64,000 bases of DNA from Golubevia sp. BC0850 (lineage: Eukaryota; Basidiomycota; Exobasidiomycetes; Golubeviales; Golubeviaceae). The translations under genes and the position numbers were made by a program. The stretch covers positions 496,001 to 560,000 of the forward strand of contig JAAVVG010000006.1 in NCBI GenBank assembly GCA_012976225.1, read 5' to 3'. Under the pieces are notes generated by a model. That model did not search any database. It was not told the DNA's origin and saw only the letters and a program-made list of their open reading frames with translations. Position 1 is the first letter of the stretch; each line of letters starts with the position of its first letter. Shown in pieces: positions 9,701 to 20,584 of this stretch.

Positions 9701-12700
9701 TTGGTTCGGCTTCTTCATGATCGAGAGGGAAGAGTTGAAGGAACCGTGGTTGTAGATCTCAGTGACGATCATGGTGAGGATAGCGAGGCCTACCACAAAG
9801 ATCAGGACAACTCCAAAGTAAAGCCATTGATCAGAAACCTTACTGTAGCCGAAAGAAGCTCGAAGGTAGGCGAATCCAGCAACGTTCTGTTGTCCTTGCA
9901 CGGCTCCGAGTAATGTGCAAGCTATTCGGAGAGAGCAAAGAAGATAGAAGAGAATGAATGTCAGAATGGTGATTGAGTGGTGGAGAGAAAGAACGACGAA
10001 CGGCAATCTCACCTTGATTTTCACCGACTGTCGCTGGGTACTGAGTGACTGTACCGACGTTACGTGGAGTAATATAAGTTCCGACGCACTCGAGTTGAAG
10101 GCTCTTGAACTCATTGATCATCTGGAAAATGAGGAGAGGCAGGGCGGTGAGTTATAGTCAGAAAGCTTGTCGTCACGAGCGAAGCAAGGGAAAGAGAGCT
10201 GTTGAGCTTGAAGTCTGATCGTACCAAAGCACCAAATCCGTAGTAGAGAGGGTTGATGTAGGAGATCCAAAAAAGCCAACGAGCCATTTCATCTTCAGAA
10301 GAGAGTATCGAGCAAGAGAAGGAGAAGGGAAAAGTCAGTTGGGATTCGAGGTTTCACGTCCTGGAAGAATTTCAGCCCCATCTATCTTCTCGTCAGTTCT
10401 ATCCTTTCAAGTGGCTGTTGGGAAGAGACTCACCCCGAGGAATCAGATAGCCCGAGTACAGGACTCTATTTGGAAAGAGAGAGCAGAACAGAGGTCAGGA
10501 TGGATAGAACCTACTTCGCAAGCCAGGGCCAACAAGCGAACTCACAAGGAAGAAATGATCACAGCTGCAAGGCGAGCAGCTACGTCATAGTTAGCTGTGA
10601 CAGTTCCCATAATACGGAAGAGAGAACTTCGGGATCGAACAAGAGGGGGAAAGAACGGGAAGGGGGATGTCAGGTTGGCTGCGAGAAACAAAAAAGTCTC
10701 TCCGGTTCGGGATACTCACGTCATGGCCAAGAAGGTGACGTAGATAGTAATGAAAAAGGCAAAGAAGGCTCCAGCATCCAAACGAAGACCGCCCATGAAG
10801 TACAAAATGACTGAAAAGATGAAAATACGTGGCAAAGAGAACGGAATCTCGGAGAGGGTGTTACTCAGCCCGAAAGCGGCTGGCCTGAAGAAAGCAAACG
10901 ATTTTTGCTTGAAGAGAATAGGTCTTCCTTGCATCTGTCCTGGTAACTCGCTGAATGCGGCTGAGGGGAGAGAAGAGAGAGAGGTAGCTGCATCAGCTTT
11001 CGAAAACCTCGAATGAGAGAATCTAGCCCCACGAAACTCACTAAGAGCGTTGAAGAGGACGGCAATAAAGAGAAGACCTCCTCTCACGAAAGCTCCGGCT
11101 GCGGTTTCAGGAAGGTTCAAGAAGGTAGATCCAACAACAATTCCTAACGTGATGGTAGTGAAGTAAGACATGATGATGTCGAACTTGTTATTGATTGTGA
11201 TTTGCATAGTCCTTTGGAAAAGAACCCAGACTTGAGTGAAGAAAGAGACCTGTTTTCGGAAAAGCAAGGTTTGAGTTGAGGTTGAAGACTGTGAGTCAGG
11301 TCTGAAGTCTACTCTTCGTCTGCTCAAACTCAACTTACAGTATAGACGCTCTTCTTGCTTACTCCCTTGTGCTTATCTTCTCTGACGGCTTCTCTGAATT
11401 CCTCCTCGATAGATCTATCATGAGCTAATTGGGCTTTATATTCTTCCATCTCTTGCACCGTCCTTCTTCTGACATCTGATTGTAGATAAGCCTCTGTCAT
11501 CGCCTCAGGAGTACATGGAACGTTGGAAGCGTCTCTTCCTGGTTGGAAGCGAGATTCAGGAGCGAGGAGAGGATCGCTGTGGGGGGACGAGAACGAACGA
11601 AGAATGTGGAGGTTAGGAGCCACGCAGAGGAAGTTCAATCTGAATGCTACATCACTCACGTAACTCCGCAGAGCCAATCTCCAGAGGTCTGACGAGGAAG
11701 ATCCAAGAATCCAAGGTCGATCATGTACTGACGAGCTTCATTAGCAGGTCCGAAGTAAACTTGCTTCCCTTGATCGATCAACAAGACCTTATCGAATTGG
11801 TTGTAGATTCCTTCTCCAGCTTGATAGAGTGAGACAAAAGTGGAGGTTTGATTGATGTTGGTCAAAAGTCTGATTGACTTGGCGTAGTCGAGAGCAGTAC
11901 TAGTAAGAGAGAAGGCGACAAAGGCGAAGAAGTTAGTGAGTTGAATCTCCAACGGCGTGGCCTTCTGAATGCAGAATCTTACCTGGCATCAAGCCCACGT
12001 GAGGCATTGTCCCAAGCAAGACAGCACGCTGAAGATTTCAAAAGAGTAACAAGAGAGTCGAAAGCAGTCAATAGAGGCATAGGGAAGGCGCTGAGAACTC
12101 ACTCCCTGTTCCTTGAACTAAATCCGCAGAAACTCACCTCTGCTGCAAATCATCTCGGCGATTGATACCCTCTTTCGCTGCCCACCACTTACCTGGAGGG
12201 AGAAAGAAGAAAAGAGAGGCGGAGAGAGTCAAAAGAGGTTTCTCCACCGCGCAAGCTTTTTTTTTGTTGTACTCACTCCTCTGACGAATTCGTTTCCAAC
12301 CAGTGTGTCTTTGGTCTCCTCGATGTTGAGCATCTTCAAGAGCATGTCTCTAACGGTGTCGACAAAATCAGCCTTAGTCTGATCTGGAAGTAACTTTCCT
12401 GGGGTCTTGAGCTTGAGAGCGAAGTCCAAAGTGTTCTTGACGGTCAAAGTGGGAAAGTGAAGATCGTCTTCTTGGTTGTAGACGACTTCTCCTTTGTAGC
12501 GCTTCTTGAACTCCTGAGCGGAGAGGCCAGCATAACTGATGTCCCCTTCGACTCCCATGAATCCAACTCTTTGGTTTGCGATTGTTTTGAGGAAGGTAGA
12601 GCATCCAGAGCCTGGGCGTCCTAGGACTAGAAGTAGGAGGAGAAGAGTAATAAGAGAATAGGGATGAGGATGAGAGGGTGGAAGGGAGAAGAAGGAAAAC

Positions 12701-13252
12701 GACCGGTCTACTTACCCAAACACATCTCACCAGGTTTGACGCAACCAGTGAAGCCATCCAAGAGCTTCCTGGAGCCTTGTTTTCCGCTTCCGATCATCGA
12801 TGCGATCTTCATGGGAACGTAGAGGAGGCTTCCAAGAAGTGCATCCTGGAAAGTCTTGATGTTGAGTTCCAGAGAGGAGGCACCGAGAACAGTCAGGTTC
12901 TCGAAGGTGACTCCAACTCTTTTTCTCTTGATCCCAGCCGCTGATGAAGCTGCGGCATTGGTTTGAAGGTAGGCGAGCAGATCAAAATCTTCTTCTGAAG
13001 ACTCAACATCCTTCTCACCCTTTTGGGTCCGATACCTGCCGGCGATTGGGATTTTCGTGGTGATCAGAGATGCGGTTCATTCATTGAGAGTAATGATAGA
13101 ACTCACTCGGAAGATTTTTGACTGAGTTTTTTAGCAAGAGCATGGAACTGCTCTTGTGCTTCCGCCACTTCGATTCCGTCACGGGTAGAAGCTCTGGTAG
13201 AAACAGCTCTAGAATCTGGTTGAATATTGATGGAGTCTTCTCTGTTCTCCAT
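6725..13252 (-). CDS. PDR-type (ABCG) pleiotropic drug resistance ABC transporter
   Basis: 1446 aa from 25 exons: complement(join(6725..6792,6892..7175,7293..7365,7463..7570,7659..7804,7880..8325,8422..8591,8673..8768,8854..8998,9092..9324,9408..9417,9494..9921,10013..10121,10225..10292,10434..10465,10546..10626,10720..10960,11042..11249,11339..11576,11660..11899,11983..12028,12138..12192,12277..12626,12716..13035,13107..13252)). All phases agree. This plasma-membrane pump exports lipophilic drugs and lipids. Order is NBD1-TMD1-NBD2-TMD2, the reverse-order full PDR layout. NBD1 has the family-typical degenerate Walker A GRPGSGCS (about 158-165, Cys for Lys), signature VSGGQRKR and Walker B-like [17 protein letters not shown]2 has canonical GASGAGKTT (855-863), a degenerate signature [10 protein letters not shown] and [13 protein letters not shown]1 ends near VTEIYNHG; the large last loop carries GQTCGEW...[13 protein letters not shown], the conserved cysteine-rich PDR loop. 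The 24 introns make it the most fragmented gene here, including a 10-nt exon. Confidence 0.95.
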
Positions 13253-14255
13253 TGGGAATTCTCAGATAGCTTTGTTAGGACTTGAGGGGATTCAGAGGCG
13301 AAAGGACAAGAGAAAGTACTTTGCAGTCAACATTTTTAAATACTTCGCGCGGGCGAGTAGGTCCGTTCCTTCCAATGGATTGGAATAAAGCGGAACTGTC
13401 AGCCCCGGGTAGTCCAATCCACTGTAGTGATAGACGTAGTTTTTCTTCGGATGGTATCTTTCCGGGAAAGGAGAACAGGGGAAACGGGGCAAAAAAAAAT
13501 CTCGGGGCACTTTGCCGCCACTCAAATCGAGCTGAATCTCTGAGTCGCAGTTTTTGAGTGCTTCGGTGTCTTGTGTTCCGTTTAAGACCCTCGCAGCTCT
13601 TTTAGAAGAGGAGCTCGTACATTTATTTTTCACTGCTTCGCAACCTCCCGCGATAAGATGAGGCTCAAGTTGAGCTGACCCGTTGACCCAATCACTCTCG
13701 TTGGTCTTTCTGTTTCCTTCAATTTGAGTGGACTTAGGGTCTTGAATGTGAAAAAAGGGGGGAACCGAAACCCCCGACTCTAAAAGCTGGCACTCATAAC
13801 GCTTGACCTCGGTGCTTGGGGCATGAAAGAGGTCCGACTCCATTGATTAGAGACCCCTGTACAGAGATCTATCTCCGTCTTTCAAGTCTCCCAACAATAA
13901 GCACTGCATAAAGACTAGAGTCTGTCGCGAGGGGCGATGGATAGGAGAAGAGATAGGGAAGAAGGGAGGAGTTGGGAAGGAGAGATTCCACGCCTATATT
14001 TCAAAGCTTCAATTCTGGGAGGTTGAAGGGGTCAAGATCTTCGAGACCAATCCAGATTCCAAAGCCCCAGCTACATGCTTGTAGTGAGCAGAAAGTTCGA
14101 CTGCAGCCTCTGCGCAGTGGAGTCTGCGAGTCTATCGGGTTCATCAAGAGACCGGCACCCCGTGGAAGCTGGGAGCCAACGACTCCAAGTGGTCCCTACA
14201 CTTTGATTCTATCCAGAATCCATCAAATCTAACTTCAAAGCCAATTCACAAAGCA
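13253..14255. promoter_or_regulatory. Divergent promoter region of the PDR pump and the SDR gene
   Basis: A 1003-bp region between two divergent start codons. A 184-codon minus-strand ORF (13292-13843) crosses it but has no domain, no signal peptide and lies immediately upstream of the PDR start, so I treat it as chance. I saw no certain PDRE-like palindrome or TATA box. The arrangement would allow co-regulation of efflux and a redox enzyme. Confidence 0.4.
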
Positions 14256-15960
14256 ATGAGTGACGCATACGAACAGACTTTACAAAGATTGAAGAAGATT
14301 CAATCGCACTTGGAGACCAAACCAAGAAGTGGAAGGTTAGCTGGGAAAGTTGGAATCATTACTGGAGTCGGTTCACTGACTGGAATCGGGTGAGTGCTAT
14401 CACATTGAGGTTATGAAAAGTTGGATATGATACGATACTGGGTGATCAAATACAGAAGAGAGCAGATGAAGAATCAGAGGAGTTGAAAGGTTCTCATTCT
14501 TGTCCTACCCCACATCTTATCCCTTCTCAGTCGAGCTGTCTCCTTGCAATTCGCACATGAAGGTGAGCAAACAGTATCTTTACAGTAAGAAATAGTAATA
14601 AAGCCTGCGTTTGATGAGTATGTAGCTCTGAAATCGAGCTGAAAACCCCATCCTATCATCCTTGCCTCTTAGGAATTAAGCATCTCTACGTCTTGGACTT
14701 CAATGGAGAGAACTTGCCCGATCTAAAATCTACTATTCAGAAGAAGTACCCAGATGTAAAAGTTAGTTTTGAAAGAATTTCAGGCCGGGAGGATCCTTCA
14801 ATTCTCCCCGGAGCATCACAGTATGGGAAAGTGGTGGAAGAAGTCACTCCGATGAGCTATGACCTTTTCTTAGAGGCTCTTCACGAGACCTGGAAACTCT
14901 GATCAGATAGAGTGTCTTCTCTTTGACTCCTGGGAGTGTCTCTTAGCTTTCGGGACTTGCGCCTGACGTCTCCAACATCCTCTCTCTGGTCCTTCCACTT
15001 CTCTAGGTCGACACTTTCGAAGGAGATGCAGCTGACGAGAAAATCATCGAACGAATGTGTAAACAAGCAATCAAAGATGAGGGTAGACTAGATATCTTCC
15101 ACGCAAACGCAGCAATTGCTACTGGTGCTCCTCTAATCGCGACTGATGGAGAAGATTTGATGGAAACCCAGAGAGTCAACGTTTTGAGGTAAGACTTCCA
15201 ATACTGATGTCATCTTCCATCTTCTTCAACTCATGAGTTCAACGCGTTCTCTCTTGTTAGTGGGCTGACGAGTCACCTTACCTATCCTAACTCCACCCCC
15301 CTCTCTTTCTCAGTTGTTTCCTAGCCGTCAAGTTCGCCTCTTTAGAGATGCAAATCACTTCTCCTGAAAAACCTCTTTCCTCTGGGTCCATTATCTTAAC
15401 AGCTTCTGTGGCAGGCATGAGATCTGGAGCTGGTTCTGTGGATTATTCAGCTTCGAAAGCTGCTGTTATTTCTTTGGCTCAGAGTTCGAGTTGGCAATTA
15501 AGCAGGACCAACGTTAGAGTTAATGCTATAGCTCCAGGTTTGATTGAAACAGGAAGTGAGTCCCATTCGTAAAAAGTCTGAGAAAGTGTTGGGGCTTCCC
15601 TGCAACCTTACTGATTCCCTCGATCTCTTTTCCTCCTGTTCTTCAACAGTGACTCTACCTACTTTCGACATGGCTAGACAGAGAGGTACAGCTGGAAAGA
15701 TCGGACAGTTGAATCCTACTGGAAGGTATGGAGTTGCTGAAGAGGTGAGTCCTGTTGCTTTTCCATCGAGAACCACGGATCTCAAGTATTGTTCTTTCCT
15801 CTCTTTCTGATCGAATTCTCTTACCTTCCTGTTCCCCCAGATCTCAAATGCTGTTCTTTTCTTGGCTTCAGACGACGCCACTTATGTTAATGGTATCATT
15901 CTACCCGTTGATGGTGGACTTTCTGCCAGTCATCCTGTCGTGCCTGGCAAGTCGTTCTAA
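14256..15960 (+). CDS. Short-chain dehydrogenase/reductase (classical SDR)
   Basis: Model: join(14256..14389,14531..14562,14673..14761,15007..15188,15314..15555,15650..15744,15841..15960), 297 aa, all phases consistent. It is an NAD(P)-dependent oxidoreductase. The cofactor motif is [10 protein letters not shown] (36-45), the NAG-type motif is HANAAIA, and the catalytic set is S177 (TASVAG), Y190 and K194 (YSASK), followed by [15 protein letters not shown] and the C-terminal [10 protein letters not shown]. The intron after exon 3 uses a GTTAGT donor (14762). The C-terminus HPVVPGKSF ends in SF and is not a standard PTS1. The substrate cannot be told from sequence. It is divergent from the PDR pump. 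Confidence 0.93.
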
Positions 15961-16248
15961 TCAACAATATAGGGTGGAGAAGAGTCGACTTCTTGGTGAT
16001 ACACATGTCGTTCGTATCTCTGCAGCTTTCTGGACAGCTGGGAGCAGGAAATCTAGGTGTAAATTTGTGCGAAAACAATCTGACTCGATAAAGACCGATG
16101 TTCTTTGGAGAACGGATTCACTTTCCCTTTGAAAGAAGTGCTGTGGGACCCGATTGAATTTGATGTGAATCGTCTTTGTATTAAAAGAAAAGAAGAGCAT
16201 TTGTTCGTTCTACTCTGAGACCCTCGTGAGACATTCTTCGACTCCCTT

Positions 16249-17284
16249 TCACTTCAGCTTCTTCTCTTTCAACTTCATCTGTACTCCAACTTTAGATTTT
16301 GAACCCTTTTTGACCTCCATGCTCCAATGAGTAACCAAAGTCTTCCCAGCAAAAGCCATTGAAATAATCAAACAAACCAAAGCCTTCGCCCCTTCTTGCC
16401 CCAAAACAATACTACCATCCTGACTGATCCCACTGATCATTCTCAACTTAACATAAATCGGATGCCAAGAATTAGTTGACCCATGAAAGAAAGCAGCTAA
16501 AAGGGGAGCCCAAACATCCAAAGAAGAAGATAGATCCTTAGCCTTCAAAATGGGTGGAGTTTTGAATTCCCAATTCGCAGAGAATACGGATAAGGTCCCT
16601 GCTAATTGACCACCGAAAGAAGTTGAAATGGTAGCCAAAATCAAAGGTAGAGTGAAAGAAGAAGAGGTAATTGAAGAATTTAAAGAAGAGGATTCAAGCG
16701 GAGATGGAGAATGTTTAGTCGATAAAAGAAGTCCTCCGATTAATGCTCCTGTTCTTGTACCACCATCTAGGAAGGGAAAGATCGTGTCTAGAAGTTTTGC
16801 TGAAGGTGAAGGGAAGACTGAAAGTAGAAGCGTTATTGAGAGATGAATTGAAAGGTATTGAACGAGAGGAAAGAATGAAAGTAGTTGAGGCGGAGTTGAT
16901 TGAATTAGGTAATTTGAAACGAAAGAGCCTCCCCATGCCTTTTGAACAATCAAGAAAGAAGAGGATGTCAGTTTGAAGGAGACAGAGAGATCTTTCTTCC
17001 ATCGTTGCGGATCTTCTTCATTCTTCTCCGTCTTGGATTCTTCTCACCATTACTAGGAAACCTGCTACGTCCATCAACCAAGTCCTGGTCTCTTTCTGTA
17101 CTCCATTAAGCCTTGCCTTTTCTTCTTCGATCTTACCGACTCTTGTGACGTTGGCTCGATAAGCTAAGCTGACTCGTGTAGCATGAAGAGAAGTGATCAG
17201 TGGGAATGGGAAAAGAGTTGCATGAATTGGGCTAAGCAGAAACTGATTGAGCTGAGCTGTCAGCGATAGAACTGGTGCTAGCAT
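16249..17284 (-). CDS. Conserved fungal multi-pass membrane protein
   Basis: Model: complement(join(16249..16938,17048..17284)), 308 aa, phase 0 intron. The protein has several hydrophobic segments. Recognisable blocks are LDTIFPFLDGGTRTGALIGG, LILATISTSFGGQLAGTL, a KTPPILKA...SLDVWAPLLAAFFHG stretch, and a C-terminal KALVCLIISMAFAGKTLVTHW followed by a very basic tail (KKGSKSKVG, LKEKKLK). Layout and motifs such as the FLDG loop suggest a conserved organellar or ER membrane protein, loosely like TRIC-type cation channels, but I cannot assign it. The preceding intergenic is short (288 bp) and convergent with the SDR gene. Confidence 0.75.
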
Positions 17285-17648
17285 TCTTTTGAGAGAAGAA
17301 AGAAAGAAAGGAAAGGAAGATAACAAAGAAGTTTTTGAACCTCTTGAAAAATTGACGACCTGCAGAAAAGTACTTCCCTTCATCCGTTACAGCCGGGAGT
17401 TGCAGATTGCGCACAACGCAGCCCCCTCAACTCAGATCTCAAAACCTTGAGGTTTAGAACCATTTTGAATCTTTCTGTGCTGTGTTTGTGTCGCATTTCT
17501 TCGAACGTCGAATCAAGACGCGGTCAGATCAACGTCTGCAATACGAGGGACCTCATCAGTTTCTACTGACGAAAGAGGTTTCATTCCGCTCCTTTTCGTC
17601 TCCCACAACCACCTTTCAAGAGCTCCTACCACAGAGATCTTCGCAAAA
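17285..17648. other. Divergent intergenic region
   Basis: 364 bp between the start of the membrane protein (minus) and the F-box gene (plus). It is probably a shared promoter. No distinct element was recognised. Confidence 0.4.
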
Positions 17649-18879
17649 ATGAGAGGTGAGTCCATGATTGAATCTCAATCTCATCTCTTTCAATTAGAGC
17701 TAATATGTCTCCCCCTTCCCCCTTTCAGAAACGTTTCAAGTTCCACCAGAACTCCTAATTCAAGTCCTATTCTATCTCTCCTCTTTAGAAGTCGTCAAAA
17801 CTCGTCAGGTCTCAAAGCATTGGTTATCGGCAGTCGATTCAACTGCTTCACTCTTCCGTTCTCTCTACCTTCCGTCTTCAAACTGCTCAGAAGATTCCAA
17901 AGCTTTAGAGTTCTTCATTCAAAAGTCATGCTGTTCTCTGAGACATGTTCATATCTCTAAGGCTACTATTGGTTATTTCTCTTCTTTACCGGACTATCAC
18001 TCGAAACTATGTCGGTGTCGATCTTCTTTGAGAAGAATTGAAATCGGTAGAATTGATTATAGCCAGTACAAAAGCTTGTTAGAGTTCGCATTTAGTTGTC
18101 CAAATTTGGAGAAAATTAGTCTTTGTTATCTAACTCCTTTAGCTATTGAAAGGGTCAAGGTGGTTGAAAAGATGAAAAAGATGGACTGGAGAGAAGGCGA
18201 CAATGATCAAAACGACCCGTCTCTACGTTCTCTGAAGCTTTCAAACTTCTTCTCAAATCTATTGGAAGACAACAACTTAAACTTCATGTCTAGCGTTACT
18301 TCTTTAAATTTAGAAAGTATTAAAGAATCTGACCTCAAAATCTTACTTGAAGGGCTGTCTTCTACTCTTCGACATCTCAAAATGGTTGGATTCTCAACTG
18401 GTCAGCAGGTGAAACCAGTGATCTTACCTCTGGTTCAAGTAATAGAAATCAATCCATCACGATCCTTCCCGGGTTGGTTAAAAGTTCCTAACTGTCAAAC
18501 TTTGGTCTTGGGCGATGTCGATGTTGATACAGATTTGGATTCTTTACCTTCTTCGATCGAAGAAGTCTGGTTAACTACTTCTCATCCATCTAGATGTGAG
18601 AAGTTGGATTTGGAAAAGCTTATGAGTGGAAGGTTTTTCAGGTTAAAAACTCTTAGGTTGGATGTCGATGTTGAGGTAGAACCAGACCAACTTATGAGAG
18701 TCCTAAGGTCTAGAAGCTCGGAGGAAATCTCTAATGAAGTCAAAAGAAATCAAAGAATCGAGCAGATCATTTTGGATTCCAGCAAATTGGAGATAGAGAT
18801 GTTGAAGGTGTTTAAGGGTTTGGGAGTCGAGGTGTTGGACACGGCTGCATTGCCATTCACGTTGAAGATCGACTCATGA
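17649..18879 (+). CDS. F-box protein with leucine-rich C-terminal part
   Basis: Model: join(17649..17655,17729..18879), 385 aa. The first coding exon is only 7 nt (ATGAGAG); the joined N-terminus reads METFQ-type, MRETFQVPPELLIQVLFYL, then SLEVVKTRQVSKHWLSAVDS, a good F-box (about 4-45). F-box proteins bind Skp1 and recruit substrates to SCF ubiquitin ligases. The remainder (LRHVHIS, NLEKISLC, LRSLKLS, VTSLNLES, LRHLKMVG, LKTLRLDV) has irregular leucine-rich repeats, fitting substrate binding. The start was chosen because without the 7-nt exon the F-box ORF has no upstream ATG. Confidence 0.8.
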
Positions 18880-19225
18880 TAAGGGGTGAGTTGCTAATGA
18901 ATTCTTAACACTGAAACTTCCAACCGAAGTTCAAGCGGTCAGCTGAGACCTCATTTGCCTTCTGACTCTCTCTTTGGTCCCACAGGGTGGGTGGCAATGT
19001 AAAATGTTTGACCTGGAAAGTAATTTTACTCTAATCCAAGGCTCACTCAACCTTTTTAGTGTCATTTTGGGCTCTAAAAAAGTCTCTAGAGATTTGGCAA
19101 GAACCGAAAGTGAGCTAGACTGAGACACACCAGAGCCAGGAGAATCAGAGATAGAAATAGAGCATCGAATTAGATTAAAGATAGGGCGTATTTAAATAGA
19201 TGAGTTCGAGAAAAATGACAGAGCT
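18880..19225. other. Convergent 3' intergenic region
   Basis: Between the F-box gene and the GH128 gene, both ending here. No gene, repeat or RNA was seen. Confidence 0.5.
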
Positions 19226-20465
19226 CTAATCATATTGGTAAGAGTAAGCAATGTCAGTTAGACTTCCGTCGTCGTTGAAAAACTTGTTGAAGTCATTGGC
19301 ATACCCGTCTATTAGAGATGAGAGAAAGAAGTGGAGGTCAGCGAAATGCCTTGAAAAATTCAATTCGAAAAGTTCCACTTACCTGGGTTGGTGGAATATC
19401 CTCCAAAGTAGAAGACACGTTCTACGAATCCAGAGTTCTCGGCCCATTGAATGGCTGAATTCATGAAGTCCTTAGTCTGCTGTTGAGACCCTCCACCAGA
19501 AGCTGTGGTTGCGAACTCAGTGATCCAAATCTTCTTATCTGGGAAAGCGTTGTGTTGATCAGTCATGGCATTCTTGAAGCCGTCCAAGTCATAGTAGGCT
19601 CCGTACCAATGAGCGGCGATGAAATCAAAATACCCTCCACATTTGTCGTTGATCGCTTGAGACATCTCTGTTAAGATTCCAACGTTATAGGCAGTAGCAC
19701 TTCCGATCTTACTTCCTTGTTGTTGGAATGGACGGACCTGGGAGTGGACAGAAAAGTACAGGATGAGTTCGTCGACTCAAGACAGCGAAAAAGTCCCTTC
19801 TCGAGAACTTCACTCACCTCTCTACACCAGTCATCGGCCGCTGATTGAGCATCTTGGTCGGCTTGGCCTGCTCAGAGAAATGGAAGATAAGTCAGACATC
19901 AACCATCATCGGACAAAGTCTGGAAACTGAACAACTCACCTGAGACATCAAGCTCATTCTGAGAAAGGATGTGTTCCGGAGCACCATTGAAGGTAGCTTT
20001 TTGAGCGTTCCATTGATCAGACTTCTTTCTACTCCAGTACATTGGAATCCACTCGTGATCTCCAGCAGCAGCAATTTTGGGGTTCTAGAGATGCAGAAGG
20101 AAAGAGAGAGAACCAGGGGGTGAGTCCAAGGGGGAGAAATGTCAATTGATTCAAAGAAATGACTGACCTCCCAGTGGTAGTAGCTAGTGACTTCTCCTTG
20201 AAGAATGGTTCCAGCCCAGTCATCAGGAGCAGCGGCAGCGTAACTGGGAAGATAAGGGGTAGGTAGGGATGTGTGAGTGAGAGCCTGGGGGACGCTTCTT
20301 CAGTTTGAACTTCATCCATGAATCCTAGCCCTCAATGAGAGTAGACTATTGGAGTGCTCACCCTTTAGCGATGTTGCTTCTCTTTTGAACTTGAATTGGA
20401 GAAGCGTTTCCAGTTGAAGATAGGAAAGCGAGAGCGGTTAAGAAAAGGGAGGCTTGGGCGAACAT
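19226..20465 (-). CDS. Secreted glycoside hydrolase (GH128-like beta-1,3-glucanase, Asl1 family)
   Basis: Model: complement(join(19226..19308,19383..19737,19818..19867,19940..20084,20168..20243,20362..20465)), 270 aa, all phases consistent. The signal peptide spans about 1-21 (MFAQASLFLTALAFLSSTGNA), with a Kex2-like KR at about 28-29. The catalytic core follows the Glyco_hydro_cc/GH128 plan: WIPMYW, then HILSQNE with the likely acid/base E104, DFIAAHWYG, and KKIWITEFA with the likely nucleophile E199. These enzymes cut or remodel beta-1,3-glucan at the cell wall. Divergent from CDC25 across a 2.1-kb region. Confidence 0.9.
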
Positions 20466-20549
20466 TTCGGTATCGTCTAGACTAGCAGTTGAGGATTTAG
20501 AATCGAATGTAATAATCAATGTCTTGAAGTTGTAGGGAGCAGAAGCTGA

Positions 20550-20584
<35 letters not shown>

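Noticed and set aside
13292-13843. 184-codon minus-strand ORF upstream of the PDR gene
   Set aside because: No signal peptide, domain or splice sites; it fills the region where the PDR promoter and 5' leader should be. Length alone is not enough.
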